From the NCBI GenBank assembly GCA_001789555.1, contig MFZZ01000004.1, forward strand, positions 1-35,146: DNA of 35,146 nt. Reading direction: 5' to 3'. Both the position numbers and the translations under genes were made by a program. The notes under the pieces were generated by a model that saw only the letters and a list, made by a program, of their open reading frames with translations, searched no databases and was not told where the DNA came from. This document shows positions 22,425 to 30,959 of the stretch, in pieces. Positions within the stretch are counted from its first letter, which is position 1. Every line of letters starts with the position of its first letter. Source of the DNA: Candidatus Roizmanbacteria bacterium RIFCSPHIGHO2_12_FULL_38_13 (GTDB lineage: Bacteria; Patescibacteriota; Microgenomatia; UBA1406; GWC2-37-13).

Positions 22425-24112
22425 TCCTTATTCTCAAGTGAAAAATCATTGTTTAACGAATATATCTCATACGCTCGCGTTTCTCCCAGTCTTTTTATCG
22501 ACGTGATCCAATTAAATAACTCCTGATTTGGCTTGCAGTCAATATTGTCAATCACCAATATTTTTTCTGATATATCAATTTTTTTATTTTTTATATTATC
22601 TATCACCAGTTGAGAAGGACAGTTGTGTTCGACAAAAGACACATTGCCGACTTGAGGTAGACGAAAATTGCGCTGGAATTTGCCAATATATTCCGGGTTA
22701 TAATCGTTTTTGTAAAAAAGATAATATGTGGGCAACCATAATTCTTTATTAGTCACCAGAACTTTATCGTATTTATCTTGATTGGCTAGGACATATTGCA
22801 TTGCTTCTTTATTGCCATCGTTTCTATAAACGCTAGTAAAAATACTTATGTGTGAGAAGTAATTATGAAAATAAAATAACAATTCTCCGGCAAGCAATAT
22901 AAAGACCACAAATTTAATGGGTATTTTTTTTACGTTGAAATTAACAATACTATTGTAACCATATGAAGCGACTAAAATCAGTAATATAAAAAATGGCAAA
23001 GATCTGTGGATACTTGGCACATCCAGAATTGTTAGGGCGGCCGGTATTGGAGTCAAAAACACGAGATACAGCACAAAAATAAAAATGGGGTAATTAATTT
23101 GTTTGTTTTTACTCTGAAAATATCCGATGATGCTTAGAATAAATAAAGGAATTAATGCAAAATACAGTAATCCTGAATATGGTGCCATATATATCTGTGG
23201 AATTCCTTCTTGTCCGAAAATATAATTTGGCGAAAAGTAGCTTAAGTATTGATAAATAAACTCGAATCCATAACCGATAATTTTATTGTGAAACATTCTC
23301 GCAATAAAAATATTTTTTTCATTAAATATGAGTTGTTGAAGTTTGTTTTCTACTCCGGAAACAGGGCTAAGTATTGAAGTTTGCTCGAATCTTCCTTTCC
23401 CCCAGTATGTAGAACTTATTACCAGTGTCAAGGTAAAAGAAAGTAAAATACATGAAATAAGAATTGTCTTAAAAAGCTTATCTGTTTTGTAATAAAAAGC
23501 AAGTATTATAGTCGGTGCAAGAATGAGTGGTATCAAAATACGATAAGAAGGGTACATTAGATAGGTTGATAAAAGTAAGACTAAACCAATGATGAGAAAA
23601 TATTTATTACTTTTAAAAAATGATGTCAAAAAAATAAATAAACCTAAAAAAAATACCGTAAGCGCAACAATGCCTTCTGCATTTAACCTTGATAAGTTCA
23701 TGTGTACCGGAGTCACGGCAACAATGAAAGCAGAAAATAAAGCCGTCTCCTTTTTTTTGAAAATTAGAAGAGCTAATAAGTACACGGGAATAACAAGTAG
23801 TGCTCCTGTTACGGCAATCAATGCTCTTGAACCAAATTCATTGTTGCCAAATATAAACGTTCCTAGACCTGATAAATACATCGGCAGGATCGGAGGATAG
23901 TCTCCGAATTTATCCATAAAGAGTAGTGGCAATTTACTTCCATAAATATCCTTACCATTTAACAATATGAATTTTGTCGCGTATGTATTGGCTACCTCAT
24001 CGTTATGCAGACCGTGTGGTGAATCTCCAAGTTGGTATATACGTAAAAAAAATGAAAGAAGCAAAATCAATATAAAAATAACAAAAGATTTAGTAAATTT
24101 TTGATTTAGCAT
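22418..24112 (-). CDS. GT39-like (GT-C) membrane glycosyltransferase, tandem paralog 1
   Basis: A 564-residue polytopic protein. Helix 1 (about 8-24) is followed by GLHNDEVANTYATK with D38-E39, then NGKDIYGSKLPLLFMDKFG and about eleven helices; the C-terminal outer domain starts near residue 420. It is a clear paralog of the gene just upstream (24128): shared blocks include NGKDIYG, FGDY, YLSGL, IGYG.EFI.QYLSYFSP and a RNDG motif before the outer domain. The pair lies head to tail with a 15-bp gap, so a tandem duplication followed by strong divergence is likely. It probably belongs to the minus-strand operon starting at 27408. Substrate unknown. Confidence 0.83.
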   Translation of the reverse strand: MLNQKFTKSFVIFILILLLSFFLRIYQLGDSPHGLHNDEVANTYATKFILLNGKDIYGSKLPLLFMDKFGDYPPILPMYLSGLGTFIFGNNEFGSRALIAVTGALLVIPVYLLALLIFKKKETALFSAFIVAVTPVHMNLSRLNAEGIVALTVFFLGLFIFLTSFFKSNKYFLIIGLVLLLSTYLMYPSYRILIPLILAPTIILAFYYKTDKLFKTILISCILLSFTLTLVISSTYWGKGRFEQTSILSPVSGVENKLQQLIFNEKNIFIARMFHNKIIGYGFEFIYQYLSYFSPNYIFGQEGIPQIYMAPYSGLLYFALIPLFILSIIGYFQSKNKQINYPIFIFVLYLVFLTPIPAALTILDVPSIHRSLPFFILLILVASYGYNSIVNFNVKKIPIKFVVFILLAGELLFYFHNYFSHISIFTSVYRNDGNKEAMQYVLANQDKYDKVLVTNKELWLPTYYLFYKNDYNPEYIGKFQRNFRLPQVGNVSFVEHNCPSQLVIDNIKNKKIDISEKILVIDNIDCKPNQELFNWITSIKRLGETRAYEIYSLNNDFSLENKDY

Positions 24113-24127
24113 TAGTTGATTTTCATT

Positions 24128-25762
24128 TTATAACTTGCCGGTTCTGTATACAACTGACTTGAAAACCGGATCCCTACCTGAAATTTCAGTTACTTGAACA
24201 AAATTCTTAGGAATATTGCATTTTGGCTTATTAATTATCAAAGAATTAACTTTAGTATCCATCGATTCCAACTCTGTAAGACAGACCTCTTTTTCAAACT
24301 TTACGTTTCCAATTTTATCGATTAAAGCATCGTTATAAAAATCACTTATATATTTCTTATCGAAATCTTTAGAAAAGAAAAGATAATATAAAGCCAAATT
24401 CCCATATCCCGGCACATGCACTGCGTCAACTTTATTGTGATTTTCGATTATATATTGCACGATTTCACGTTGTCCGTCATTTCTTCTTGAGCCTAAATAA
24501 ATATCAGATTGCACAGAGTACTGATGCCAGAAATATATTATTTCAACGATTATTAGAATAGTGAGAACTGGTGTGATAAATTTATTGATACGCATTGTGA
24601 CGAGTTTAAATAATCCGATTCCAATGAAAATTGATAATATAACGGCAAAAAACACAGTTCTATGAAGGTTTGGCGATCCAAAATAGGTAAATGCTGCGGG
24701 TAATGGAGCAAGCAGAATCAAATATACAAAGTAATAAAGATATTTTTTCTCGTACTTTATCTTCTGACCAACTGCCAGAAGCAAAGTAATAATCGCAATT
24801 AAAAAGGTAAAGTAAAGCAATCCCTGATCCGGCACATCATAACGGGACTCTACACCGGTTTTGATAAATAAAAACAATGGTGAAAAATACGACAGATATT
24901 GAGTTATAAATTCATGCCCATAGCCGATTGCTTTATTGTGAAATAGTCTGGTAATTTGAGTATTACTATTACCGGAATTGTAAATCTGCTGTTGGATTTT
25001 GATATTTACACCTGACAAATCACTGAAAATTGATGTTTGCTTTAATCTTCCACCACCCCATTCTGTTGTACTGATATATAAGGTTAATGCAAAAAACAGT
25101 ATTGAAGTAATTGTTAATGCCAGTACCTGTTTTCTACTGAGATTTTTAAATAAAAAAAATAACGGGATAAAAACTAAAGGAGCATAGATTCTGAAGGGAT
25201 GATAAATCCAGTATGACATAAGAATAAGAAAAGCAGCAAAAGCCAAATCCCTTATTTTTCCTTTTTTTATGTAAAACAGTAATAAAACAATTGCAGTAAT
25301 AAAAATCGTGCTTCCGATTATTCCTTCGGCACTGGATCTGGAAAGAATTATGTGCCAAGGCATGATGGCGATGCTGAATGCCGACAGTATTCCGACAAGT
25401 TTATTGTTAGTTATCCAATATCCAAGAATAGCGACAGGAAAAATAATCAAACTCCCAAGGAATGCTGCCGGAAATCTGACTGCAAACTCATTTATTCCAA
25501 AAATATAGGTAGCTAATCCTGATAAATACATCGAACCAATGATGTAGTAATCGCCAAATTTGTTGAAATAAAGTAACGGCCAAGGATTACCATAAATATC
25601 TTTTCCGTTTTCCAAAATATACCTTCCGACGTAACCCACCAGAATTTCATCTTCATGCGGTTCAAAAGGCAGGCTTCCAAGTTTATAAAAACGTAAGAAA
25701 GCACCAATCAAAAATACCAACAGAAGTCCAGTGCGATAGGGATATTTTTTAATCAGATTCAT
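24128..25762 (-). CDS. GT39-like (GT-C) membrane glycosyltransferase, tandem paralog 2
   Basis: A 544-residue polytopic protein matching its neighbour at 22418 along the full length: helix 1 (about 11-24), FEPHEDEILVGYVGRY with D38-E39, NGKDIYGNPWPLLYFNKFGDY, a TSIFSDLSGV segment, QYLSYFSPLFLF, and a RNDGQREIVQYI block leading into the outer C-terminal domain. The N-terminal half is the most alike. Its ATG overlaps the stop of the upstream gene in an ATGA arrangement (25759-25762), a strong sign of coupled translation. The activity is expected to be lipid-phosphate-sugar-dependent transfer outside the membrane; substrate is unknown. Confidence 0.83.
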   Translation of the reverse strand: MNLIKKYPYRTGLLLVFLIGAFLRFYKLGSLPFEPHEDEILVGYVGRYILENGKDIYGNPWPLLYFNKFGDYYIIGSMYLSGLATYIFGINEFAVRFPAAFLGSLIIFPVAILGYWITNNKLVGILSAFSIAIMPWHIILSRSSAEGIIGSTIFITAIVLLLFYIKKGKIRDLAFAAFLILMSYWIYHPFRIYAPLVFIPLFFLFKNLSRKQVLALTITSILFFALTLYISTTEWGGGRLKQTSIFSDLSGVNIKIQQQIYNSGNSNTQITRLFHNKAIGYGHEFITQYLSYFSPLFLFIKTGVESRYDVPDQGLLYFTFLIAIITLLLAVGQKIKYEKKYLYYFVYLILLAPLPAAFTYFGSPNLHRTVFFAVILSIFIGIGLFKLVTMRINKFITPVLTILIIVEIIYFWHQYSVQSDIYLGSRRNDGQREIVQYIIENHNKVDAVHVPGYGNLALYYLFFSKDFDKKYISDFYNDALIDKIGNVKFEKEVCLTELESMDTKVNSLIINKPKCNIPKNFVQVTEISGRDPVFKSVVYRTGKL

Positions 25763-27408
25763 ATAATTTTGTATCGTCTTATGATGTAATACCCGCCAAC
25801 AAATGCTGCTAAAGAAAGCAATGTTACTGCGTTACCGAGCTGTCTTACTTTTGTTTCAGTAAATTTGACAGTGACTTGGTGCTGACCTTGGGGTATTTTA
25901 TATGTGATAACACCACGGTATTCAGGATCCTGAAACTCTATCAGTACTTCCGTACCATCGACATAGGCTCGCCAGCCGGGGAAATAAAAAGTATAATCAG
26001 CAAGACGTACCTCTGATTGAGCTTCAACTAAATATTGTCTTTCCGCATTTTTCACATCACTGCAAACTATTTTCCCCTTGCCTTCAATTATTTCAGCTTT
26101 TTGTTTTTTATAAGGATAACTTCTTACTTCTCCTGTCCAGACTGTATTCATCACCGTTGCATGAAGATTATAGTCGGTGACAAAATAAGTATTTTGAGGA
26201 TACTCCGTATAATTTTTTCCATAAAGCTGCGGAAAACGAATAAATGCTACGATGATAATGAGGAAGTACAATATCAATTTTTGATATTTAAATCTTTCTA
26301 ATAAAAATGCCAGCAAGATAGGCGGAATTAGAATATAACCAGACATCATCCGCCATGGATGCTGTATATTTCCAAGCAGTCTGATATTTTCATATAAAAA
26401 CTCGCTTATCGGCAGCATGAAAAAGATATAAAGAAGTCCTGCTGCCATAAATATATGCTCTACTGTAATCTTCTTTTTGCGAATAAGTGTTAACCCAAAT
26501 GTTATAACGGAAATAATAAATACACCTCCCTCTATGACTCCGCCAAGGTGATAATGGTATCGAGTAGATACGTCATGTCGGAAGTAAAACCATTGCTCTA
26601 CGATAAACTGCTGTATTGTCAAAAATTGTCCTTTGGCATAATGATCTGCAGACTGTCCGTAGTAAAAATATTTTATTTCACGTAATAATGGAACCAAAAA
26701 ATAAGCAGCAATCCCAAAACCTAAAATTAACAAAAAAATAACAATTACCGACATCTTAGCCTTTTGTCGATTTTTAATCCATAGGAATAGACCATAAAGT
26801 ACAAAAACAATACTTGCAACGACAAACATAAACGGGTGCGTCAACAATAACAGTGCAAGTGAGATTGTAAGTACAAAATATCCGCTCCTGCTTTTTTTTT
26901 CAAATAAAAGATGCAGACCAATAAGTGTACCTAGCATAAAAATGGAGGAAAAAAATTCCGGCAAAGCTCCGCGGATGTAGACGTTCATGATACGGTACGG
27001 CGCAAAATGAAAAAGAAATGCTCCTGTTACTGCAGGTATTTTCCCGACATATAAACGCAAAAATATATACATGAGGACGGTTGACAATAGCAGACCCATA
27101 AAAACTACAAGATTATATGAAAGTACGACATCATGAGTTATGAAGGTTAAAAAGGCACCCAGATAGGAGGTGACTTGTTGTGCAAAGATGGGAATCGGCA
27201 TACCATACCTTGCAAAACCGTCTCCCCAGCGTGCGGGGAACTCACCGTCGCTAAGTGCGCCGTAGATCTGTGCAATATTGGCAATATGAGTCGGTCCGTC
27301 AAAAGTCGTAGGCTGTCCACGATGAATGAACAGGTCAAAAATAAAAAACACTGATATAATTGATGCCAATACAAGTATGAAAGATATCTCGCTTCGTACA
27401 CGTTCCAT
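25759..27408 (-). CDS. PTPS-related (PF10131-like) / YfhO-like membrane protein
   Basis: A 549-residue protein of the same broad type as the gene at 16647. Helix 1 (about 8-27) is followed by TTFDGPTHIANIAQIY (D37), DGEFPARWGDGFARYGMPIPIF, about ten helices, an outer beta-rich domain with YTFYFPGWRAYVDGTE and GQHQVTVKFTETKVRQ, and a final helix. This C-terminal layout is typical of YfhO-like proteins, which are linked to glycosylation of lipoteichoic acid in Firmicutes. Function here is inferred only. Start: ATG at 27408; an upstream in-frame start at 27468 would overlap more of the divergent gene. TATTAA (27418-27413) lies 4 nt upstream as a weak -10. It leads the minus-strand operon. Confidence 0.78.
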   Translation of the reverse strand: MERVRSEISFILVLASIISVFFIFDLFIHRGQPTTFDGPTHIANIAQIYGALSDGEFPARWGDGFARYGMPIPIFAQQVTSYLGAFLTFITHDVVLSYNLVVFMGLLLSTVLMYIFLRLYVGKIPAVTGAFLFHFAPYRIMNVYIRGALPEFFSSIFMLGTLIGLHLLFEKKSRSGYFVLTISLALLLLTHPFMFVVASIVFVLYGLFLWIKNRQKAKMSVIVIFLLILGFGIAAYFLVPLLREIKYFYYGQSADHYAKGQFLTIQQFIVEQWFYFRHDVSTRYHYHLGGVIEGGVFIISVITFGLTLIRKKKITVEHIFMAAGLLYIFFMLPISEFLYENIRLLGNIQHPWRMMSGYILIPPILLAFLLERFKYQKLILYFLIIIVAFIRFPQLYGKNYTEYPQNTYFVTDYNLHATVMNTVWTGEVRSYPYKKQKAEIIEGKGKIVCSDVKNAERQYLVEAQSEVRLADYTFYFPGWRAYVDGTEVLIEFQDPEYRGVITYKIPQGQHQVTVKFTETKVRQLGNAVTLLSLAAFVGGYYIIRRYKII

Positions 27409-27964
27409 ATTTTTAATAAGTATAATATGTTCTTCACTTATTTTGTTTCTAATACTTGAACCGCACACCAGAACTACGTTATTTCCCTTTATCGCTAAAA
27501 GATCGTTTACGAGTTTTATTGAAAATTCGCTGCAAAATGGTGCGATTGATACTAGAAAATTTTGGGAAACCCGCGAGTTTTATGCCCCTGGATCATTTGA
27601 AATCAAGAAGGATGGATTTAAAGCTAATGATTTACCAGAATTTATCGGCCAGATCATACCTTTTTCAGCGCATGAGTACTTTACTCCGTTTCTGATATTT
27701 TCTTCAAGCAAATGGCAGTCCGTAGAGTTTCTTACCACGATCAGTCCGGCCGACCTTGCGATGTTTAAGGCTGATATTTCAAATAGCGACATTATTCTTG
27801 ACACAGCTTCTGACTTTATTTATAAAAAAAATGGGGCCACATACATTATTTTCCTACGCCCCATTGTGACGATGCAAGAAACTAATGGATTTCTTGATTA
27901 TGCAGAGTATGATAAAAAAATGGTGGAAAATAAGAGTTGGTTAGTTGTCTCATCTGTTTTTTAG
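27377..27964 (+). CDS. Membrane-anchored protein, unknown function, start uncertain
   Basis: About 195 residues: a charged start (MKDISLRTR), one hydrophobic segment at about residues 10-27, and a soluble, probably outer, domain with no cysteines. I recognise no family. The soluble part holds an aromatic-rich, beta-like segment (EFYAPGSFEIKKDGF) and ends in SWLVVSSVF. It lies alone on the plus strand between two GT-C genes. The ATG at 27377 is inside the opposite gene's start (32-bp overlap). A TATAAT at 27421-27426 suggests a shorter product from TTG at 27443, but that would cut the membrane helix, so I keep the ATG with low confidence. The 3' end overlaps the convergent gene by 15 bp. Confidence 0.6.
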   Translation: MKDISLRTRSIFLISIICSSLILFLILEPHTRTTLFPFIAKRSFTSFIENSLQNGAIDTRKFWETREFYAPGSFEIKKDGFKANDLPEFIGQIIPFSAHEYFTPFLIFSSSKWQSVEFLTTISPADLAMFKADISNSDIILDTASDFIYKKNGATYIIFLRPIVTMQETNGFLDYAEYDKKMVENKSWLVVSSVF

Positions 27965-29251
27965 GGAAAACCATTTATTTGTTACTGAACCATACATAAA
28001 TAATCCTGCAAACAATAATACAAAGCTTGACAGCCAAGATACATATCGATTGGTAAGGAACAACACTATCTGTTCTGGAAATGCTATCGGTTGCCATGCA
28101 GCAATAACATTTAATGAATGAACAATTGTTGCAACAATAAACACCCATAAAAACTGCCTCCTAAATCCGACATAAACCGCAAGTAATGGAAATAATGGAT
28201 AGAGATATCTCTCGTGCATAGTTGCTAAAAACAGATAGAAGACAAAAGCAAGCACCGAAAAAAGTCCAAAAAGATTTTCAGGTTCAATTACTCTTTTTTT
28301 TAATCGCTTTACTATAAACAAAAGTGGAATAAATAAAACTATGTAAAGAATATATCCCCAAGTAAAGTATGAAAAGAAAATGAATGTTTCACCTGCTTTA
28401 AGAGTTATATCAGTCACTTTGGGAGAAAGTATAATCCACCAAAAATTATATGCGTTTGAAGAAACATTGTCTAACTTTCCTGCACCGTTTGCGAGAATAA
28501 AATTCATGAGCCATTTATGCGGTTCTTGAGAAATCGGCAAGGTCAAAGCAAGAATTATTGAAATTGATATGAAGATATACAAGATAGTTTTTACTCTTGG
28601 GGTAATAAATAATAAAATGATAAAGTACAAAGGTAAAAGTGGTAATACTGAAAACTTTATATATAACGACAGAAAAACACTTAATATTGATAAAAAATAG
28701 TTACGTCTGATAAGTAAAAACAATGACAAAATAAAAAACATCGTCGGTATGGCATCAAACTGTCCCCAGACCGCACTATTATAGATAGTTATCGGATTGA
28801 ATAAAAATAGTGAGGAAGCAAATAATGCTTTTTTCTTATCTGATTTGTCAAGTATTTTATAAATTATAAACCCGATCAAGATGTCACTTACGACCGCAGG
28901 AATTTTGAGAAACATACTTGCAAATGTCCCGTCGTTTATCCACAACAATGTACCTGGCGGTCGCTGCATGAGCTTAAATACTATCTTGCTCGCCTGCATA
29001 TGCACTGAATACATTGCCTGGATAATATAAGTGGCTCCCGGAGGTAAGTTGTTAACAGCGCCCACATCTGCTATATGTTCTCTATTGTAGGTATCAGCGG
29101 GTCCGTAGAGAAACGACACTCTTCCCCAGTCACGATGCAGAAAAACGTCGCCATGTTCGCCCAATGAATTACTTGAGAATGTTATAAAAATTACTCTTAT
29201 TATTAAAGCCAGAGCAATAATAAGAAAAATTTTTGACTTTATTTTTTTCAT
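27950..29251 (-). CDS. GT-C membrane glycosyltransferase (WGQFD / HERYLYP type)
   Basis: A 433-residue protein with about eleven helices and no large outer domain. Helix 1 (about 6-25) is followed by EHGDVFLHRDWG (D35, D41) and a NNLPPGATYI block. In the middle, FNPITIYNSAVWGQFDAIPTMF and near the end MHERYLYPLFPLL are motifs shared by archaeal and bacterial GT-C proteins related to ALG6/ALG8-like enzymes; the WGQFD aspartate and the HER block probably shape the active site. Start: ATG at 29251, 4 bp after the upstream stop; the in-frame ATG at 29293 would overlap that gene by 38 bp. Substrate unknown; polyprenyl-phosphate sugar is likely. Confidence 0.82.
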   Translation of the reverse strand: MKKIKSKIFLIIALALIIRVIFITFSSNSLGEHGDVFLHRDWGRVSFLYGPADTYNREHIADVGAVNNLPPGATYIIQAMYSVHMQASKIVFKLMQRPPGTLLWINDGTFASMFLKIPAVVSDILIGFIIYKILDKSDKKKALFASSLFLFNPITIYNSAVWGQFDAIPTMFFILSLFLLIRRNYFLSILSVFLSLYIKFSVLPLLPLYFIILLFITPRVKTILYIFISISIILALTLPISQEPHKWLMNFILANGAGKLDNVSSNAYNFWWIILSPKVTDITLKAGETFIFFSYFTWGYILYIVLFIPLLFIVKRLKKRVIEPENLFGLFSVLAFVFYLFLATMHERYLYPLFPLLAVYVGFRRQFLWVFIVATIVHSLNVIAAWQPIAFPEQIVLFLTNRYVSWLSSFVLLFAGLFMYGSVTNKWFSLKNR

Positions 29252-29255
29252 AATT

Positions 29256-30947
29256 CTAGACGTTACTAAATATTGTGACTTTGTCGTTTTCAAAAGTTTT
29301 CTTGTATTCCTTCAAAGCGCTACTGCACTTTTTTAAATATTCGCTGCTGAAATATTTTTTATAGTAAATAAAGTTTACTTCATGGAAAATCCTACAGTCT
29401 AAAGATTGCACTCTTTCAAGTCTATGAGAATAGTCGACACCCACTAGTGCCAGCTGTGTCAGGTCGTCAATATAACTTTGCTTGCCGGTTAATGCCGGTA
29501 TATAGGAACTGTCATCAAAAACTCTTGCATTTTTTTTATCAACATAATGAAACGAGCTAAAAACCACTCCTTCTGGCTGACTTTTTAAATATTCAAGCGC
29601 TTCTAATTCCGATCTACTTACATATCCTTTAGGGGCAATAATGGTTCCTTTGATAATATCAATATTTATGGGCAGTGCGAGCAAAATTAAAATAATTCCG
29701 ATAACGGATATTATTCTGTTTCGCTGTTTTAAAAATGTGTATACCATTTGTGCAGCAAAAAAATTTGCTAAAAATATTACGTAGTAAAAAAATTGTACTG
29801 TATTCCACCAAATCCCCTTTTGAATAAAAAATATCGTAAGTAACGTCCCTAAAAGAATTGAGGCGGCAATATAAACTTCAAATCTGGTAATCTGCCTTTT
29901 TATCAATTTATATAAGAAATAAAATAAACCAAAAAATCTTGTTCCTAAATTGACAAATATAAAAAGTGTGGCAGAAAACAGTTCAATTGCCAATAAGCGC
30001 GGACTCATGGGATTCACTTCCTGAAGATAATATCTCTGTAACACTAAATCTTTTAAATATATAAGATCAGGTTCTTCAATTATGGAGTGTACTATTGAAA
30101 AAGGCGAAAAGATAAGAACGGTACCTGACTCAATTGCAGCAAACGGATTATAAAAAATTAGTACGCTACCAACTATACTTAGCCCGATAAGTAAACCATA
30201 TTTAAAGGTGAGTAAGAAATTTTTTTTGCTTAGATATAATTCTAATACGTAAAACACTGCAAGAAGTACGGCTATGACACCGCCATAAAACTTAAGTCCA
30301 ATGGTGATAAATGTTAAGATACAAAATAATAAGACTTTCCATAAATCAAATTTTGCGTTTTTGATCATGTAAAGCATGAAGAGTAAGACTGTAAAAGACA
30401 ATGCAAGTTGAACATTTGTCATCATAAGTCCGGACTGCATCGCAAGCACACTGGCAGATCCGTCAATCGTGCCGTTGTGGTAAAGCGTTAAGAAATAAGT
30501 GTATGAACCTCCAAAGAAAACAAATATTAAAAAAACGGCAACAAATTTAACATCGTCTTTTATCTTGCGACCAAGAATAACGGCTGAGACAGTAAATAAA
30601 ATAATCCATAAAATTGGAATTATTTTAAAAAATACAAATAATGGTAAGGCTCCAAAAAATGTGAATAAATAAATTACTAGATCTAAAAGTAAGTTATACC
30701 CTGAAAGAACACCCCCAGCAAATGTTGGAACAATAAACGGATATTGCTTGAAAGAGACTGTAGCTAATGCAATATGCCAGATAGAATCATGGCTGTGTAT
30801 ACCCCAAAAATAAAGACCGCACTCATCACCGATGCAGTAATTACTTCCACTTTGAACGATAAGAAACATATGAAAAAGAAAAGCCGTAGCGAGTATTATC
30901 AATAGGATTGTGTTGCTTTTGATATAATCGAAGACATGACGGAACAT
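29256..30947 (-). CDS. GT-C-like membrane protein with HSHD motif
   Basis: A 563-residue protein with about eleven helices. After helix 1 (about 13-31) comes YCIGDECGLYFWGIHSHDSIWHIALA: H51, H53 and D54 replace the usual D-E, and D41-E42 lie just before it. An outer C-terminal domain from about residue 435 includes ALEYLKSQPEGVVFSSFHYVDKK and three cysteines. The layout matches the other GT-C proteins, but the family is less certain. Start: ATG at 30947, backed by minus-strand TATAAT (30959-30954) ending 6 nt upstream. Its first 12 bp overlap the start of the divergent GT2 gene. It is followed after 4 bp by the gene at 27950, so they form an operon. Confidence 0.75.
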   Translation of the reverse strand: MFRHVFDYIKSNTILLIILATAFLFHMFLIVQSGSNYCIGDECGLYFWGIHSHDSIWHIALATVSFKQYPFIVPTFAGGVLSGYNLLLDLVIYLFTFFGALPLFVFFKIIPILWIILFTVSAVILGRKIKDDVKFVAVFLIFVFFGGSYTYFLTLYHNGTIDGSASVLAMQSGLMMTNVQLALSFTVLLFMLYMIKNAKFDLWKVLLFCILTFITIGLKFYGGVIAVLLAVFYVLELYLSKKNFLLTFKYGLLIGLSIVGSVLIFYNPFAAIESGTVLIFSPFSIVHSIIEEPDLIYLKDLVLQRYYLQEVNPMSPRLLAIELFSATLFIFVNLGTRFFGLFYFLYKLIKRQITRFEVYIAASILLGTLLTIFFIQKGIWWNTVQFFYYVIFLANFFAAQMVYTFLKQRNRIISVIGIILILLALPINIDIIKGTIIAPKGYVSRSELEALEYLKSQPEGVVFSSFHYVDKKNARVFDDSSYIPALTGKQSYIDDLTQLALVGVDYSHRLERVQSLDCRIFHEVNFIYYKKYFSSEYLKKCSSALKEYKKTFENDKVTIFSNV

Positions 30948-30959
30948 ATAGCCATTATA
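30920..30959. promoter_or_regulatory. Interlocked divergent promoters with crossed starts
   Basis: Plus strand: TGATATAAT (30920-30928), 7 nt before ATG 30936. Minus strand: TATAAT (30959-30954), 6 nt before ATG 30947. Each -10 box lies inside the coding sequence of the other gene, and both mRNAs should be leaderless. Confidence 0.65.

Noticed and set aside
27409-27468. Earlier start (27468) for the gene ending at 25759
   Set aside because: It adds 20 polar residues encoded antisense to the neighbouring gene's membrane helix; ATG at 27408 directly precedes the expected first helix.
29252-29293. Earlier ATG (29293) for the gene ending at 27950
   Set aside because: It would overlap the upstream gene by 38 bp and add 14 polar residues; ATG at 29251 fits the 4-bp spacing seen elsewhere in the operons.
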